Assembly: GCF_013410115.1 (NCBI RefSeq) | Contig: NZ_JACCCV010000003.1 | Location: forward strand, 1-64,000 | Source: Tunturiibacter gelidiferens | GTDB taxonomy: Bacteria; Acidobacteriota; Terriglobia; Terriglobales; Acidobacteriaceae | DNA: 64,000 nt | Reading direction: 5' to 3' | Part shown: positions 17,083 to 26,728 of the stretch, in pieces | How positions within the stretch are numbered: the stretch's first letter is position 1 | Layout of the letters: each line of letters opens with the position of its first letter | Position numbers and translations under genes: made by a program | Notes under the pieces: model-generated | The model's input: only the letters and a program-made list of their open reading frames with translations | What the model was told of the DNA's origin: nothing | Databases searched by the model: none

Positions 17083-20000
17083 TGTGCCGTTCCGCCTTTG
17101 AACTTGCGAAATTCGTTGTCAAGCCACTTCAAGGGAATCCAAGCCCACTGCGTCGGCCGTGCGGGAATAGCCTCGCCATCGATCATTGGAGAGGCAGCCT
17201 GGTGCTCACTCCCGGCAAGCAGCCAAAGGCTATGGTCGCCAAGCGAGTCTGCGAGATCATCCAAGATGGAGAGCTGTCCGTAGCGGGCCAGTAAACCCGG
17301 ATAAGTCAAAAGCATGGACTTCGACCGCGACTGAATCGTTCCAGCTACTCGGACCGCAGCGTTCGCTGCCAGCGTCCGGAGCTTATCCCAATCGCGACTA
17401 GTGGTGCCGTCGCCCTCCGGTTTGGAGGCGTCGGCTCGAAGCACTACATCCCATCGAATGCCTTTAGACTCGGCTTCTCGTTTGAGCGCGGCGAGGAACT
17501 CCTGTTCGCAATTCAAAACCGTCATCGGAAAGTGTCTTTCGATGTTCTGCTTTGCCAGTTCTAAGTATTTCAACTTTGGACCCGTGGCAAGGACCAGGTA
17601 GCTTGGAGATGCGTAGGCCGCGCGCAGGCGCCGCTCAAACTCAACTGCGTCTTCCATGTCCCTTGGCAATTCCACGGGGGCAACATAAGAAGTGAGTCTC
17701 GGCGTTATGACGGTTTCGAACCGGTGGAGACTTGCAGAAGAAGCCACAACTGGCGCTTGCGGAGCAAAGTACTCAGACTTTGAATTGTCCCAAGTCAACT
17801 CAAGACCCGCTTCGCTCAGCAGACGGTCAAGACTGGGGCGTTCGGGAAGGGGCTGAGCTTCAGGGTATCTGTCGCGCACAAGCCTACGTAGTTCATCCGG
17901 CGTGATACTCCGGATGACGCCGGCAATCGCTGATTGCGCCAATTTGAGAGCGCGGAGCGCATCGAGATTCTTGGGATAGATCTCAAGCCGCGGAGATACT
18001 GCAACATGAGCAGCTGCGGCTGCAAGGCGAACGAGGCGATCCTCGCGTAAGGCAGGCGTTGTGCTAGGAACAGCGCGCAAAGCATCCAAAACGCGGCTCG
18101 GCGAGGGGAGAGGGTCGCTTTCGGCAAGAGTGCCCGCGACCTTTCCCAGAGCTTCAGCGTAGTCAAGAGCTGACTCCCCAAAGGGAGTTTCGGAACGCGC
18201 AACCAAGAAGACGTTTCCGTGGCGACGTTCTTCGAATCGGCAACTCTCAGATAGCTTCTCAGCTTCGATCGAAGCGCGGACGACAGCCGCTGCTCGATAC
18301 CTTGCAAGAGGTTCCGTTACGTCTGAACCGCGACTTGTTAGGAGGTACTGAGCCAACTCTCCTATTTGAGCGACTCCGCCTTCGGCTTCGAGGAACTCCG
18401 CCAATTCGGTACGAACGGGTGTGAGAGCTGGGATGCTACGCCGCCAACGATCACGACCCTTAGTGATGATCTGGCCTACGTAAGCACGTGATTTCCCTAG
18501 CTTCTCGGCAATTTGAGACTGCGTTGGATATTGCGGGACTCCAGTCGCAGAATCTTCAAGTTCGAGGAAAGCCGCGAGAATTTTATGACTCACCTTCCCG
18601 GACTGACTCGACTCAACTGGGATGAGCAATGAGGTGAGCGCATCAACACTCATTGGCCCGGACGCTTCGTCTCGGCTTGTCTCCGGAGTAGAAGGCGGAG
18701 CAGCTGATCTTCCTGGGATTGCTGGCTGGGGCAGCTTCGTACGGAGCTTGCCGGTCAGGTCCATAATTTCCCGACGAGTCTTGTTGCCTACACCGCGAAG
18801 ATTCGAGAATTTCCCCGGGGCTTCAGCGGCAAGTTCTTCAGCTCTGAGTATGCCGAGGCGGTCAAGTGTATTCAGAGCTCGGGTGCTGAGACCGAGTTGC
18901 GATATCAGAGTATCCGGCCGAAGGTTCTGAAGCGCCCTCTCTTGCGCTCCGGGGTCCGACAGTCGACTATCAACCGCGGATGCGCTGTGAAAGACTCCTT
19001 GCCACGCGATTAGCATGTCGGTGGCGTTATCAAAGCGGTTACCTGGATTGCGTTGGAATGAGCGACGGAAGAAGTCATTCAGCCCTTGGCGAACGGGCGC
19101 TTCGAGAAGATCAGAGTCTATGGTGGCCTCTGCTTCAATCAGATGCGGAGCGCTCTGTCCATCCCCCCAGCGCGGAGTGATGCCAGTAGCCATCTCATAA
19201 AGGATCACTGCCGCCGAGTACCGCTCTGCGGCAGTATCCCAGCGATTTCTGAGCTGCAAGAAAGGTTCGAGATAGGGTGGCGTTCCAACGCGAACATTGT
19301 CGAGCGGGGCATTGGAAAGCGAGAAGTCGAAGACTTTCAAATGCAGTTTCTTGCCATATTCTTTAATTCCGATATTGTCCGGCTTGAGGTCGCGATGGGC
19401 GATGCCCTTTCTTTCTAGGTATTGAACAACTTGGAGCAGATCTTCACCAAAGCGGGAAAGAAATTCTAGTGATAGGCGTCCTACTGCCTTCAGTTCGCGG
19501 GCAAGCGTATCGCGGCGTGGCTCGTCGCCTTTAGTAGGCTCCTTCTTGCGATCCCATTCGCCGGCGTACTCCATGAGGAAACCAGAGTTGCCATCGGGGA
19601 AGGATAGGATCTCCTTGGCGTCGACAATTAGTTGGTATCGGAGTTCCGCAAGGGTACGGAACTCCTCTTCAATGCGGTGGCTGTCTTTAGCTTTGCGCGC
19701 ATATTTTAGGACAAGGATTTCGTCGCCACGTTGGACCAGCAGGGCAACGGCATTCGTGCCTCCGCCGAGACGCTTAAGCACTCTCAAGCTGTGCAGCAGC
19801 ATATCCCCGGGTTTGGCTTCGAGGGGATCCGCAGGGGCCTCTTGAGGCGGGCGCGTCAACTCCTCTTCGAACTCATCAAGCCCGGCCAAGAGGTCGGCCG
19901 CAGATTCAGTGCGAAGCAACAGGTCTGGGGCGGTCGCCTCACGGATTAGCTCTTGGAGACGCGGTGTAACTCCGTCGAGGGCAGCGCCAAGCGGGAGTCC

Positions 20001-21359
20001 TTTGTGTTCGGACAAAGTCTGGTTTAATTCTGTGGCGCTTGCGGCCGGAGGGCGCCCACTAAAAACATGGAAAGCTATGGCCCCGAGCGAGAATACATCG
20101 GCCATCGGATCACGGCCCCTCGGATCAAGAACCGACTCTGGAGCGAGATAAACGAGGGTCGATTCCTCGGAATATTGGCTGGGGTGGAGCGTACTCGTCC
20201 GAGACGAGGGCGAACCAGAATTGGAGCTGGTGGCCAGTACACGACCAGCCTGCCAATTAAACAGTCGAACCTCTGGACGATCTGAATCCGGATGGACCAC
20301 AAGAATGCTCTTTGGGCTCAGGGTTCGATGAACGACGCGGTGTGTATGGGCGTAACGAACTGCATCGGTAATTTGGCGGACGAGGCTCAACCGAATGTCC
20401 AGTGTAAGTGTGGTTCCACGCTGGCGCAGGTAATGATCCAGCCGAAGCTCGTCGGGCTCACGACGAAAGAGAATAGCGGGACCGAGTTCATGCTCATTGA
20501 AATCGAGTGCGCGAAGGATTCCGGGATGATCTAGCGATTCAAGGATCTGGAATTCCTGGAGGGCTGCCCGGCGAACCGATTCGCGTGTTGCTTTGTCTTT
20601 GCCCGCGACCGTGTAGAGACGGACACGCCGGGTGGTTTTGGTAGTCGGATGCTCTGCTTTGAAATCCTGATAGGCGAAGAGTGGATTCTCTTCGATCAAT
20701 TCTTGGAGGACGTAATCGCCCACACGCCGCTGTCGTTGTGAAGGCCGGATGCCTGCTTCATCGAGCGCCTTGGCTACGCGCCTGGCCGCGCTCAAGTCAA
20801 TTTGTGGACGGCGTGCCGATTCATTTCCGTAATAGTCGCGTTGAAGCAGAGCTGGAAGGATGCCAGCCCGTTTGTCCCGCGGCTCGCGTTCACAGACCCG
20901 CATGCGCTCGGATTCGGGGAGACGTACGCTGATACCAGGCGCTGAAAGGAAGACGAGGGCTTCGATCCAGGGCGCACGATCCCCTCGGAAGACGCGTTGC
21001 TTGTCAAGGAGGCTGGCTAGCTTTCGGGCCTTGGAATTCGCCAGAACTAGAGGGCTATCCACCGTAATGGTGCGCCCGTCCTTCTCCCAATCCCACAGGT
21101 GCCGGTTGCCTGTAACAATGCCGCCGCGGCTCTTCAATTCCACAAGGAAGACGCCGGCTTGCGTTACGACCAAGGTGTCTATCTCGTTTACCGAGCCGTC
21201 ATCAGCTATGAACTCAAAGTTCGAGTAGAGAAAGATGGGGTCCCGATCCGGCAAGATGTCTCGCAGAAACTCCAGCGCTTCGCGTTCATGCGCGAATTGC
21301 GATTCAGCGAATTGGTTCCAACGGCGAGCGGATAGAGGCATTGGCAAATCAACAGCCAC
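17079..21359 (-). CDS. pglW: BREX-2 NERD/tandem kinase protein PglW
   Basis: 1426 residues. In order: a NERD nuclease-related domain (about 10-110, with NEIDTLVVT and FLVELKSRGG), a first kinase-like domain (about 215-480), a second kinase domain (about 510-790), an RNA-polymerase alpha-CTD-like helix-hairpin unit (about 830-880, LRGVGNKTRREIMDL), a helix-turn-helix (SQIAEKLGKSRAYVGQII) and a C-terminal extension. The first kinase has HRTLSPKSI where an active enzyme has HRDxxxxN, so it is probably a pseudokinase. The second has HRDLKPDNI and DFS in place of DFG and may be active. PglW is the type 2 BREX Ser/Thr kinase. The start is GTG at 21359; an internal ATG 18 bases later is an alternative. 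Confidence 0.92.
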   Translation of the reverse strand: MAVDLPMPLSARRWNQFAESQFAHEREALEFLRDILPDRDPIFLYSNFEFIADDGSVNEIDTLVVTQAGVFLVELKSRGGIVTGNRHLWDWEKDGRTITVDSPLVLANSKARKLASLLDKQRVFRGDRAPWIEALVFLSAPGISVRLPESERMRVCEREPRDKRAGILPALLQRDYYGNESARRPQIDLSAARRVAKALDEAGIRPSQRQRRVGDYVLQELIEENPLFAYQDFKAEHPTTKTTRRVRLYTVAGKDKATRESVRRAALQEFQILESLDHPGILRALDFNEHELGPAILFRREPDELRLDHYLRQRGTTLTLDIRLSLVRQITDAVRYAHTHRVVHRTLSPKSILVVHPDSDRPEVRLFNWQAGRVLATSSNSGSPSSRTSTLHPSQYSEESTLVYLAPESVLDPRGRDPMADVFSLGAIAFHVFSGRPPAASATELNQTLSEHKGLPLGAALDGVTPRLQELIREATAPDLLLRTESAADLLAGLDEFEEELTRPPQEAPADPLEAKPGDMLLHSLRVLKRLGGGTNAVALLVQRGDEILVLKYARKAKDSHRIEEEFRTLAELRYQLIVDAKEILSFPDGNSGFLMEYAGEWDRKKEPTKGDEPRRDTLARELKAVGRLSLEFLSRFGEDLLQVVQYLERKGIAHRDLKPDNIGIKEYGKKLHLKVFDFSLSNAPLDNVRVGTPPYLEPFLQLRNRWDTAAERYSAAVILYEMATGITPRWGDGQSAPHLIEAEATIDSDLLEAPVRQGLNDFFRRSFQRNPGNRFDNATDMLIAWQGVFHSASAVDSRLSDPGAQERALQNLRPDTLISQLGLSTRALNTLDRLGILRAEELAAEAPGKFSNLRGVGNKTRREIMDLTGKLRTKLPQPAIPGRSAAPPSTPETSRDEASGPMSVDALTSLLIPVESSQSGKVSHKILAAFLELEDSATGVPQYPTQSQIAEKLGKSRAYVGQIITKGRDRWRRSIPALTPVRTELAEFLEAEGGVAQIGELAQYLLTSRGSDVTEPLARYRAAAVVRASIEAEKLSESCRFEERRHGNVFLVARSETPFGESALDYAEALGKVAGTLAESDPLPSPSRVLDALRAVPSTTPALREDRLVRLAAAAAHVAVSPRLEIYPKNLDALRALKLAQSAIAGVIRSITPDELRRLVRDRYPEAQPLPERPSLDRLLSEAGLELTWDNSKSEYFAPQAPVVASSASLHRFETVITPRLTSYVAPVELPRDMEDAVEFERRLRAAYASPSYLVLATGPKLKYLELAKQNIERHFPMTVLNCEQEFLAALKREAESKGIRWDVVLRADASKPEGDGTTSRDWDKLRTLAANAAVRVAGTIQSRSKSMLLTYPGLLARYGQLSILDDLADSLGDHSLWLLAGSEHQAASPMIDGEAIPARPTQWAWIPLKWLDNEFRKFKGGTAH

Positions 21360-21673
21360 AGATTCATGGTAAAGAGCTTCAGTTTCGTCTGATCTCCAGT
21401 ACCGACTATCTTAAGCGACCTGCCTAGAGGATCGCACGGCGAGGCATTAAGGGGGGTGTCAACGATTCCGGAGAAAGTGGGCCATTTGGAGAGTTGGTCA
21501 GCCATCCTCTTCCAAATGCATGTAGTTTCAATAACTTATGATTTATGCGTTGTCGTCGAGGCTTTCTATTTGTGACGGCTTTTACGAGAGAATTGAGTCT
21601 GAATCCTGGTTGGTCCGCTGAATCGTCAGCGACGATCCGAATCTGTTGCGTCTCCGTTGCGGTCCGAAGCAAT
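21360..21673. promoter_or_regulatory. Gap upstream of pglW
   Basis: 314 bases between the Hsp70-like gene and pglW, both on the minus strand. It is long enough for a separate BREX promoter. I see no clear palindrome or terminator, so whether the upstream chaperone-like pair is co-transcribed with BREX cannot be decided from sequence. Confidence 0.35.
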
Positions 21674-23440
21674 CTAAAGACCCTGAGTCGGAAAGCTTTC
21701 AAGCTTACCTGGCGGTTGAGCGCCTCCAAACCATTCGCCTTGTAGAGTTTTCTTTTCATCGATGAGAGGTAGCGTTCCCCCTATGGCCACCGCCAGCTGT
21801 CCGTACTCGGCCAAGAACGCATCGTCGAAGTCCGCAATGATGTCTGGGATTAGCTTCGTTGGTGGCCGAAAGCGAAAGGCGGTATCACCTATCTTCCATG
21901 TCTTCTTCGCAAGGTCGGCCACGAATGGTAGCTTCGCTCCCCCTCCAGTAAATAGTATGAGTGCGTCCTGTGTTGCGGCACCGAGAGAGGGGTGCACCGC
22001 TGACAGGAATGAGGCGAGCCTGTCCTCCAGTGTCTTGCCAAAAGCTTTCACTTCCTTTGAGTCCAGAAATTCTTCACGATCCACAATGACTCTTTCATCT
22101 GTCACGAGGTCAATTTCTATAATCCCCTCATTGAAAAGACGCCGCTTGTAGGTACGCAGATTGCGTAAGCGAAGCTGTGCCGCTACTCTCGCCTGGGTTT
22201 CCGTATCCGTATGACCATCCATTTTGGAGAGGATGAATTGCACAAGTATGTCATCGACTCTGTCGCCAGCAGATCTCACCGCTTCGCTCATTCGAAGCGG
22301 AAACGCCTTACCACCACCTGGCCCCTGCGGAACCAAGAACAGTGCGAAATCAGTCGTTCCGGCCCCAACGTCCACAACCAGAACCATGTTGCGCATATTC
22401 CGATCTGTCGAGAGTCTTGCGGAACCCGCTGCGATTGGCTCGGAGATTCCAAGTGGGGAATCTTTGATTTGACCATCAAGGAGATGGTCTAGTTGATTTT
22501 CTAGCTTCTTCGCTTCGAGGTTCGCGTTCCTCACTTCCGCAACTGGAATTCCTTCACTCCAACGGTCGTGAAAAGTGTCTGCAAGAATCTGGGCCCTCTT
22601 AAGGAATTTTCGAAGAGTGGACGTCGCCCACTCTCTTTGCTCATCAGACCAGGCAGGGACTGTAAAACGTCTCGGTGTGTAACGGGACAGCTTATGTCGA
22701 ACTTCAAGGTCGGAGCCTATGAGATCGGTCAGATAGGCTAAAAAGAAACAAATTGCGTCTTCAAAGGTGAGAGCTTCTGAAGTCGGGTTAAATGCAGCCG
22801 ACAAGGGCTCAAGAAGTTGGTGTTCATGAGAAGCGTGGCTCAACTGCTGCTTAACTGAATCCAGCCTTTTCCGCGGCTTCCCATCCAGGCCATAATCGCT
22901 ACTTAGCTTTATCGCATACGAACCCGCAAACATTCTGCCTTCGTCGCTCACCCAGACGCTAGACGCAACAGTGTATGGAGAGTTGTCCATATCACCATCG
23001 AGCCGCCCTAAGCCCATCTCAAGCAGATCCTCTGGACCTAAGCCGCCGCCATTGATCCGTCGAGCGAAAGCCTTCGACTTGGCGGTGCCAAAATCGATAC
23101 AGACTATGTGCGAGTTGGGTTTGTTTTCACTAAGAGCACGAAGATTGATGGAGTAGGGAACTTCGGTCGGCTTCGCCGTCGTCTCAATGTCGACTCCCTG
23201 AACAGAAGTCTCATCGAATGAAGTCTGCGCTTGCGCGACCGTAGGCTTAGTCTCTCTTGCGGCGGACGCTGGGTGTTCCTCTGCTGTCGGTTTGCCGGAG
23301 AGGTATTGGAGTAAAAAGTCCAATGCTTGACGTTCGGTACCCGCAACTACGGCACCGTATTGGGGTTTTTCCGCATCAGCGTCCGCCCTCAGCCGTTCAA
23401 GCAGGCCTTTCAGTAGGATTTGGGCTGTTTCAAGATTCAC
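21674..23440 (-). CDS. Hsp70/actin-fold ATPase next to BREX-2
   Basis: 588 residues. The nucleotide-binding signatures of the actin/Hsp70 superfamily are present in order: IDFGTAKSKAFAR (phosphate 1, about residue 118), VVDVGAGTTDFALF (phosphate 2) and LILFTGGGAKLPFV (adenosine). There is an extra N-terminal segment of about 90 residues before the ATPase and no canonical Hsp70 peptide-binding domain that I can recognise, so it is not DnaK. Its start overlaps the previous gene (ATGA), whose C-terminus resembles GrpE. Together they may form a dedicated chaperone or switch. It reads into BREX-2 with a 314-bp gap. Confidence 0.75.
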   Translation of the reverse strand: MNLETAQILLKGLLERLRADADAEKPQYGAVVAGTERQALDFLLQYLSGKPTAEEHPASAARETKPTVAQAQTSFDETSVQGVDIETTAKPTEVPYSINLRALSENKPNSHIVCIDFGTAKSKAFARRINGGGLGPEDLLEMGLGRLDGDMDNSPYTVASSVWVSDEGRMFAGSYAIKLSSDYGLDGKPRKRLDSVKQQLSHASHEHQLLEPLSAAFNPTSEALTFEDAICFFLAYLTDLIGSDLEVRHKLSRYTPRRFTVPAWSDEQREWATSTLRKFLKRAQILADTFHDRWSEGIPVAEVRNANLEAKKLENQLDHLLDGQIKDSPLGISEPIAAGSARLSTDRNMRNMVLVVDVGAGTTDFALFLVPQGPGGGKAFPLRMSEAVRSAGDRVDDILVQFILSKMDGHTDTETQARVAAQLRLRNLRTYKRRLFNEGIIEIDLVTDERVIVDREEFLDSKEVKAFGKTLEDRLASFLSAVHPSLGAATQDALILFTGGGAKLPFVADLAKKTWKIGDTAFRFRPPTKLIPDIIADFDDAFLAEYGQLAVAIGGTLPLIDEKKTLQGEWFGGAQPPGKLESFPTQGL

Positions 23441-25011
23441 GCGCGATCCTCGCTTTCTGAGCGATGTTCTTTCACTAAGGCCCGTTTGACGACGATCCGC
23501 TGCCCGTTCGAAGCGATAGATAGAATACCGCTCCGAAGTAGTTTGACCGTTGGACTACCTAATTCTCGTTCGTCTTCGAACTGATGTTCTAGTGACGAGT
23601 ACCGAACTATTTCGCCTGGCCGCCCGAAAGATGATAGGTTTCTCTCAAACGCCAAGTCCGCAACGTGTGATTGGACACTTTTTATTGTTTTCAACTGCTG
23701 GTTGAGCGGTTCCTTTGGGATCGAAGCGAACAGATCGAGAGCGGGCAATAGTTCAGTCTCAATATCCTCTGCCTGCGCAGAAAGCAGCGAAGTTTCAAGC
23801 ATCAAAGATGCAACCGAGTTCTCCATTCGGCCTATCTGGCTTTCTGTTGAAAGGGAGGTCTTTATTGAGACGCGTTTCCCACGAAGCCAAGCAGTTAGTT
23901 CTTCCGACAGCCCTAGGTTTCGCTCAATGATCTCTTCGCGCTTCTCACGAAAGTGCTCCTCATCCCCGACACTCAGAGACAAAGCTTCGAGCAGTTCACG
24001 GTTTTCTCTCCCGGTTCTGACCGATATCTCCAAAGCATCTGCAATGTCGTTGCTTAGTACCTTCATCGCGTGCTGCTCTGCGAAGCGGGTCCAGTCGCTG
24101 GATTCGAACCAATCTCTCAAACTGAAAAGAACGGAATACGTCTCACCCTCGAAGGCGACGGACAGACGCATTCTGACTGCCGTGGTAAGCAGAGTTATGA
24201 CTTCTAATGCAGCTTCTTCCCGCGCCTTATTCATCTTGGGGCGCCCCGTTTGCGAAAAGGCTTGCCTAACGACCTCTCGAAGGGCATCGCCAAATCTGGG
24301 TCCCATATCGCGGATGATGGTCTCGCCCATCGAATGTCTGACGGCAGCAAGACATCGCCGCAGGCGTCGCGCAATGCTGCTCCCGGCATCCTCGGCTTCG
24401 AACCTAATGGAATGTAACGACTCGTTTAGGAGGCGAAGCGTCTGATCATAATGACCAGTAACGGTTACTAAACCTTCGACGAGTTCCTTACGAACCAACT
24501 CCGCGGTTTCTTCGGCAGCGGCATTATCCGAGAGGAACGTCACTAGGCTCTGATCTGGAGCGAATCGCCAAAATGTCGCCGCGTAGAAGCGGTCGTCTAC
24601 CTCCGAAAGCGACTGCAGAGAAGCTGGGAGCGAAGGGAGCGCCATCGCAATTGTCTTTGACAACGTTGGCCGCAGGAACCGTACCAATCCCGCCAATTTG
24701 CATATCAGGGAGAACGCGAGAAGTTGATTCTTATCTTCACGATCAAGACTGATCTTCTCAATCCCTTCCAAGGACTTTAAGAACTCAGGACTGCGAGCGG
24801 CTTCATGCAAAGCCTTTATCTTGATGAGATCTGTTACGGCTGCCACCGATTCGTCGAGCGACTTCGCCGAAATAAACTTTTCTGTGAGGGTCACGTAAGC
24901 ATTATCGCTCCTCGCACTCGGAAGATGATTCGAAGGCCCCCGAAGGTATGTCCAGGGGAGAATGCCGGAAGGGGCGGCGTAGGAGGAAATGCACTGGTTT
25001 TCAGCTTTCAA
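23437..25011 (-). CDS. Helical protein with GrpE-like C-terminal segment
   Basis: 524 residues from a TTG preceded by a strong AGGAGG. An alternative GTG at 24894 gives 485 residues and removes an N-terminus of poor protein-like composition. Residues up to about 440 are almost entirely helical with no known motif. The last 55 or so (PGEIVRYSSLEHQF, then VKLLRSGILS, then VVKRALVKEH) follow the pattern of the GrpE beta domain: Pro-Gly, x-x-x-H, a hydrophobic strand with Gly, then R-x-A-x-V. GrpE is the nucleotide-exchange factor of Hsp70, and the next, overlapping gene is Hsp70-like. The resemblance is by eye and needs a profile search. Confidence 0.6.
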   Translation of the reverse strand: MKAENQCISSYAAPSGILPWTYLRGPSNHLPSARSDNAYVTLTEKFISAKSLDESVAAVTDLIKIKALHEAARSPEFLKSLEGIEKISLDREDKNQLLAFSLICKLAGLVRFLRPTLSKTIAMALPSLPASLQSLSEVDDRFYAATFWRFAPDQSLVTFLSDNAAAEETAELVRKELVEGLVTVTGHYDQTLRLLNESLHSIRFEAEDAGSSIARRLRRCLAAVRHSMGETIIRDMGPRFGDALREVVRQAFSQTGRPKMNKAREEAALEVITLLTTAVRMRLSVAFEGETYSVLFSLRDWFESSDWTRFAEQHAMKVLSNDIADALEISVRTGRENRELLEALSLSVGDEEHFREKREEIIERNLGLSEELTAWLRGKRVSIKTSLSTESQIGRMENSVASLMLETSLLSAQAEDIETELLPALDLFASIPKEPLNQQLKTIKSVQSHVADLAFERNLSSFGRPGEIVRYSSLEHQFEDERELGSPTVKLLRSGILSIASNGQRIVVKRALVKEHRSESEDRA

Positions 25012-25313
25012 GCCCCCTCCTCCCTAATATTGTGTACGCCGATGGAAACGATTACTTCGCTATACACGCTGTGCATGGGGGGTATAGCAACGATTTGGTA
25101 CAAAATGGGCCATTAGATGTTAACCCCTTACGGTAGTATGTCTTAGGGGTAAACAGTAGCAGAGCGGGGCAAAGGAAAGCCGGCCGTACAGGACGGTTCA
25201 ATGCGACCAATAATTCCTTCCTACAAGTGGTAGCGCGATACGGTACCAAGTAGTACTAAATAAATATGAGTACTAATTGATACTTTATGGTACTGTTGTT
25301 TTGGAGGTACCAA
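25012..25313. promoter_or_regulatory. Divergent promoter region with GTAC array
   Basis: 302 bases between the chaperone-like operon (leftward) and the ParB-like gene (rightward). GTAC occurs at 25243, 25253, 25270, 25290 and 25307, mostly as GGTACC, AGTACT or GGTACT. That is five copies in 68 bp where fewer than one is expected by chance. The last copy sits between the GGAGG ribosome-binding site and the ATG of the ParB-like gene. The cluster looks like an operator, perhaps for the DNA-binding protein it precedes. Confidence 0.5.
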
Positions 25314-26321
25314 ATGGTTGCCCTAGAAACTCTCTTAGTCCAAGGAAAGTCAATCCCTTATCGTCGCGGGTCCGTGCCCGTAAGCGATTGTCTACTCGAC
25401 CCGCAGAATCCACGCATTCAGTTTCTTGTAGGGCAGAAGGCTGGTAACGCGACGCAAACCGAGTTGGATGGTCTGATTTGGGAGAAGGACACCGTTAAGG
25501 CCTTAGCTCAATCCATTCAACAGAATGGCGGCGTTTACGAAGCGATCATCGTTCAGCGGACAGGGGAGCAGTACCTGGTTCGTGAGGGAAACTGCCGCAC
25601 CGTCTCGGCACGTCACCTGCTTGATCAATATCCAAACGATTCGAGATTCATGACGATTCCCGCCATGATCTTCGACTCAGATCTCACTGAAGAAGACTTG
25701 GCGGTCCTTCTCGCTGACATGCACGTGAGCGGAAAAATCCGCTGGGACGCCTATGAACAAGCCAAGCATATCGCTGATCTCTATCACGTCTATGGGAAGA
25801 CATACGACTGGCTGGGGAACCATCTCAGGTTGAGCAAGTCGAAGATCAACGAAATGCTTCTGGCTCACGCAGCTACCAAGGAATTTCTTCAACATCATCC
25901 CGAGCCCGTAAATGTCCGGAAGTTCTCTTTCTTTCATGAATTGATGAAGAAGCGTGATCTCCGTGAGCAGTTCAAGGAAGATCCCGAGTTCAAACAAAAA
26001 TTTCACAAGTGGTTGGCGGAGGGAAAGCTGACGGACGCTAAGCAAGTACGTAATTTACCCGCGATTCTGGAAAGTGCCGACGCTGCCGCTGCGCTCGATA
26101 AAACGGGCATCGACGATGCAAGTAGGGTTCTTATCAAGAACGATCCATCTCTCGAGAGCGATCTTTTTCAAGCCGTCAAGAGGGCATCCGAGCAGCTTCG
26201 CAAAGCACCTGCTAGTGAGATCCAAGATCTCAAGGGCGGTAACCCTCAGAAAATCATCATGATTCGCGACCTTAGCCGAGCGATCGAAGACCTCTACACG
26301 CTTGCTGGGATGCAGAAATGA
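25314..26321 (+). CDS. ParB/sulfiredoxin-fold protein
   Basis: 335 residues. ATG at 25314 is chosen because GGAGG lies 8 bases upstream. Residues about 15-150 match the ParB/Srx N-terminal fold: VSDCLLDPQNPRIQF, LAQSIQQNGGVYEAIIVQ, then LVREGNCRTVSA, where the usual GERR box is replaced by EGNCR. A helix-turn-helix-like stretch follows (YDWLGNHLRLSKSKINEMLLA). Proteins of this fold act as CTPase clamps, as nucleases or as DNA-binding regulators. This one is not beside a parA; it overlaps an HNH nuclease gene (ATGA). A role in a nuclease-based defence module or its control is inference. Confidence 0.75.
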   Translation: MVALETLLVQGKSIPYRRGSVPVSDCLLDPQNPRIQFLVGQKAGNATQTELDGLIWEKDTVKALAQSIQQNGGVYEAIIVQRTGEQYLVREGNCRTVSARHLLDQYPNDSRFMTIPAMIFDSDLTEEDLAVLLADMHVSGKIRWDAYEQAKHIADLYHVYGKTYDWLGNHLRLSKSKINEMLLAHAATKEFLQHHPEPVNVRKFSFFHELMKKRDLREQFKEDPEFKQKFHKWLAEGKLTDAKQVRNLPAILESADAAAALDKTGIDDASRVLIKNDPSLESDLFQAVKRASEQLRKAPASEIQDLKGGNPQKIIMIRDLSRAIEDLYTLAGMQK

Positions 26322-26614
26322 GCAAACTCCCGTGGCTGCCACGCACACCGCGCCTGCGAAATTTACCGTCACAGGCGCGGCACACATTACCCAGAGTGCA
26401 TACTATGCGGCCTTCGATCCCCGCTGATACGAGGATCTTCGTGTGGAATCGCGATGGTGGCAAATGCGTTGCATGTTCTTCTAAATGCGATCTGCAGTAT
26501 GACCATGTGATCCCGTTTTCGATGGGGGGAGCGACTACTGCAGAAAATCTTGAACTGCTCTGCGCCACTTGTAATCAGAAGAAAAAGGCTCGCCTGTGGG
26601 TGCCAAACGGTTAA
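26318..26614 (+). CDS. HNH endonuclease coupled to ParB-like gene
   Basis: 98 residues, starting inside the stop of the ParB-like gene (ATGA overlap). The HNH core is complete: WNRDGGKCVACSSKC, LQYDHVIPFSMGG, ENLELLCATCNQKK. These are the Cys-x2-Cys pairs, the catalytic Asp-His and the Asn. The N-terminal 35 residues are basic and Pro-rich. The overlap indicates stoichiometric production with the ParB-like protein, which could give DNA specificity. Nicking or double-strand activity cannot be told from sequence. Confidence 0.8.
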   Translation: MSKLPWLPRTPRLRNLPSQARHTLPRVHTMRPSIPADTRIFVWNRDGGKCVACSSKCDLQYDHVIPFSMGGATTAENLELLCATCNQKKKARLWVPNG

Positions 26615-26728
26615 TGTGGTCACCTTCCTGCACCGCAGCCCTTTCCATGAGTTCCATCGTCATCCCGCACCTCAGCTCAGATATAGCCTCTGAGTAACAG
26701 CAAACGCGAGAGCGGATAGACCGAGTAG

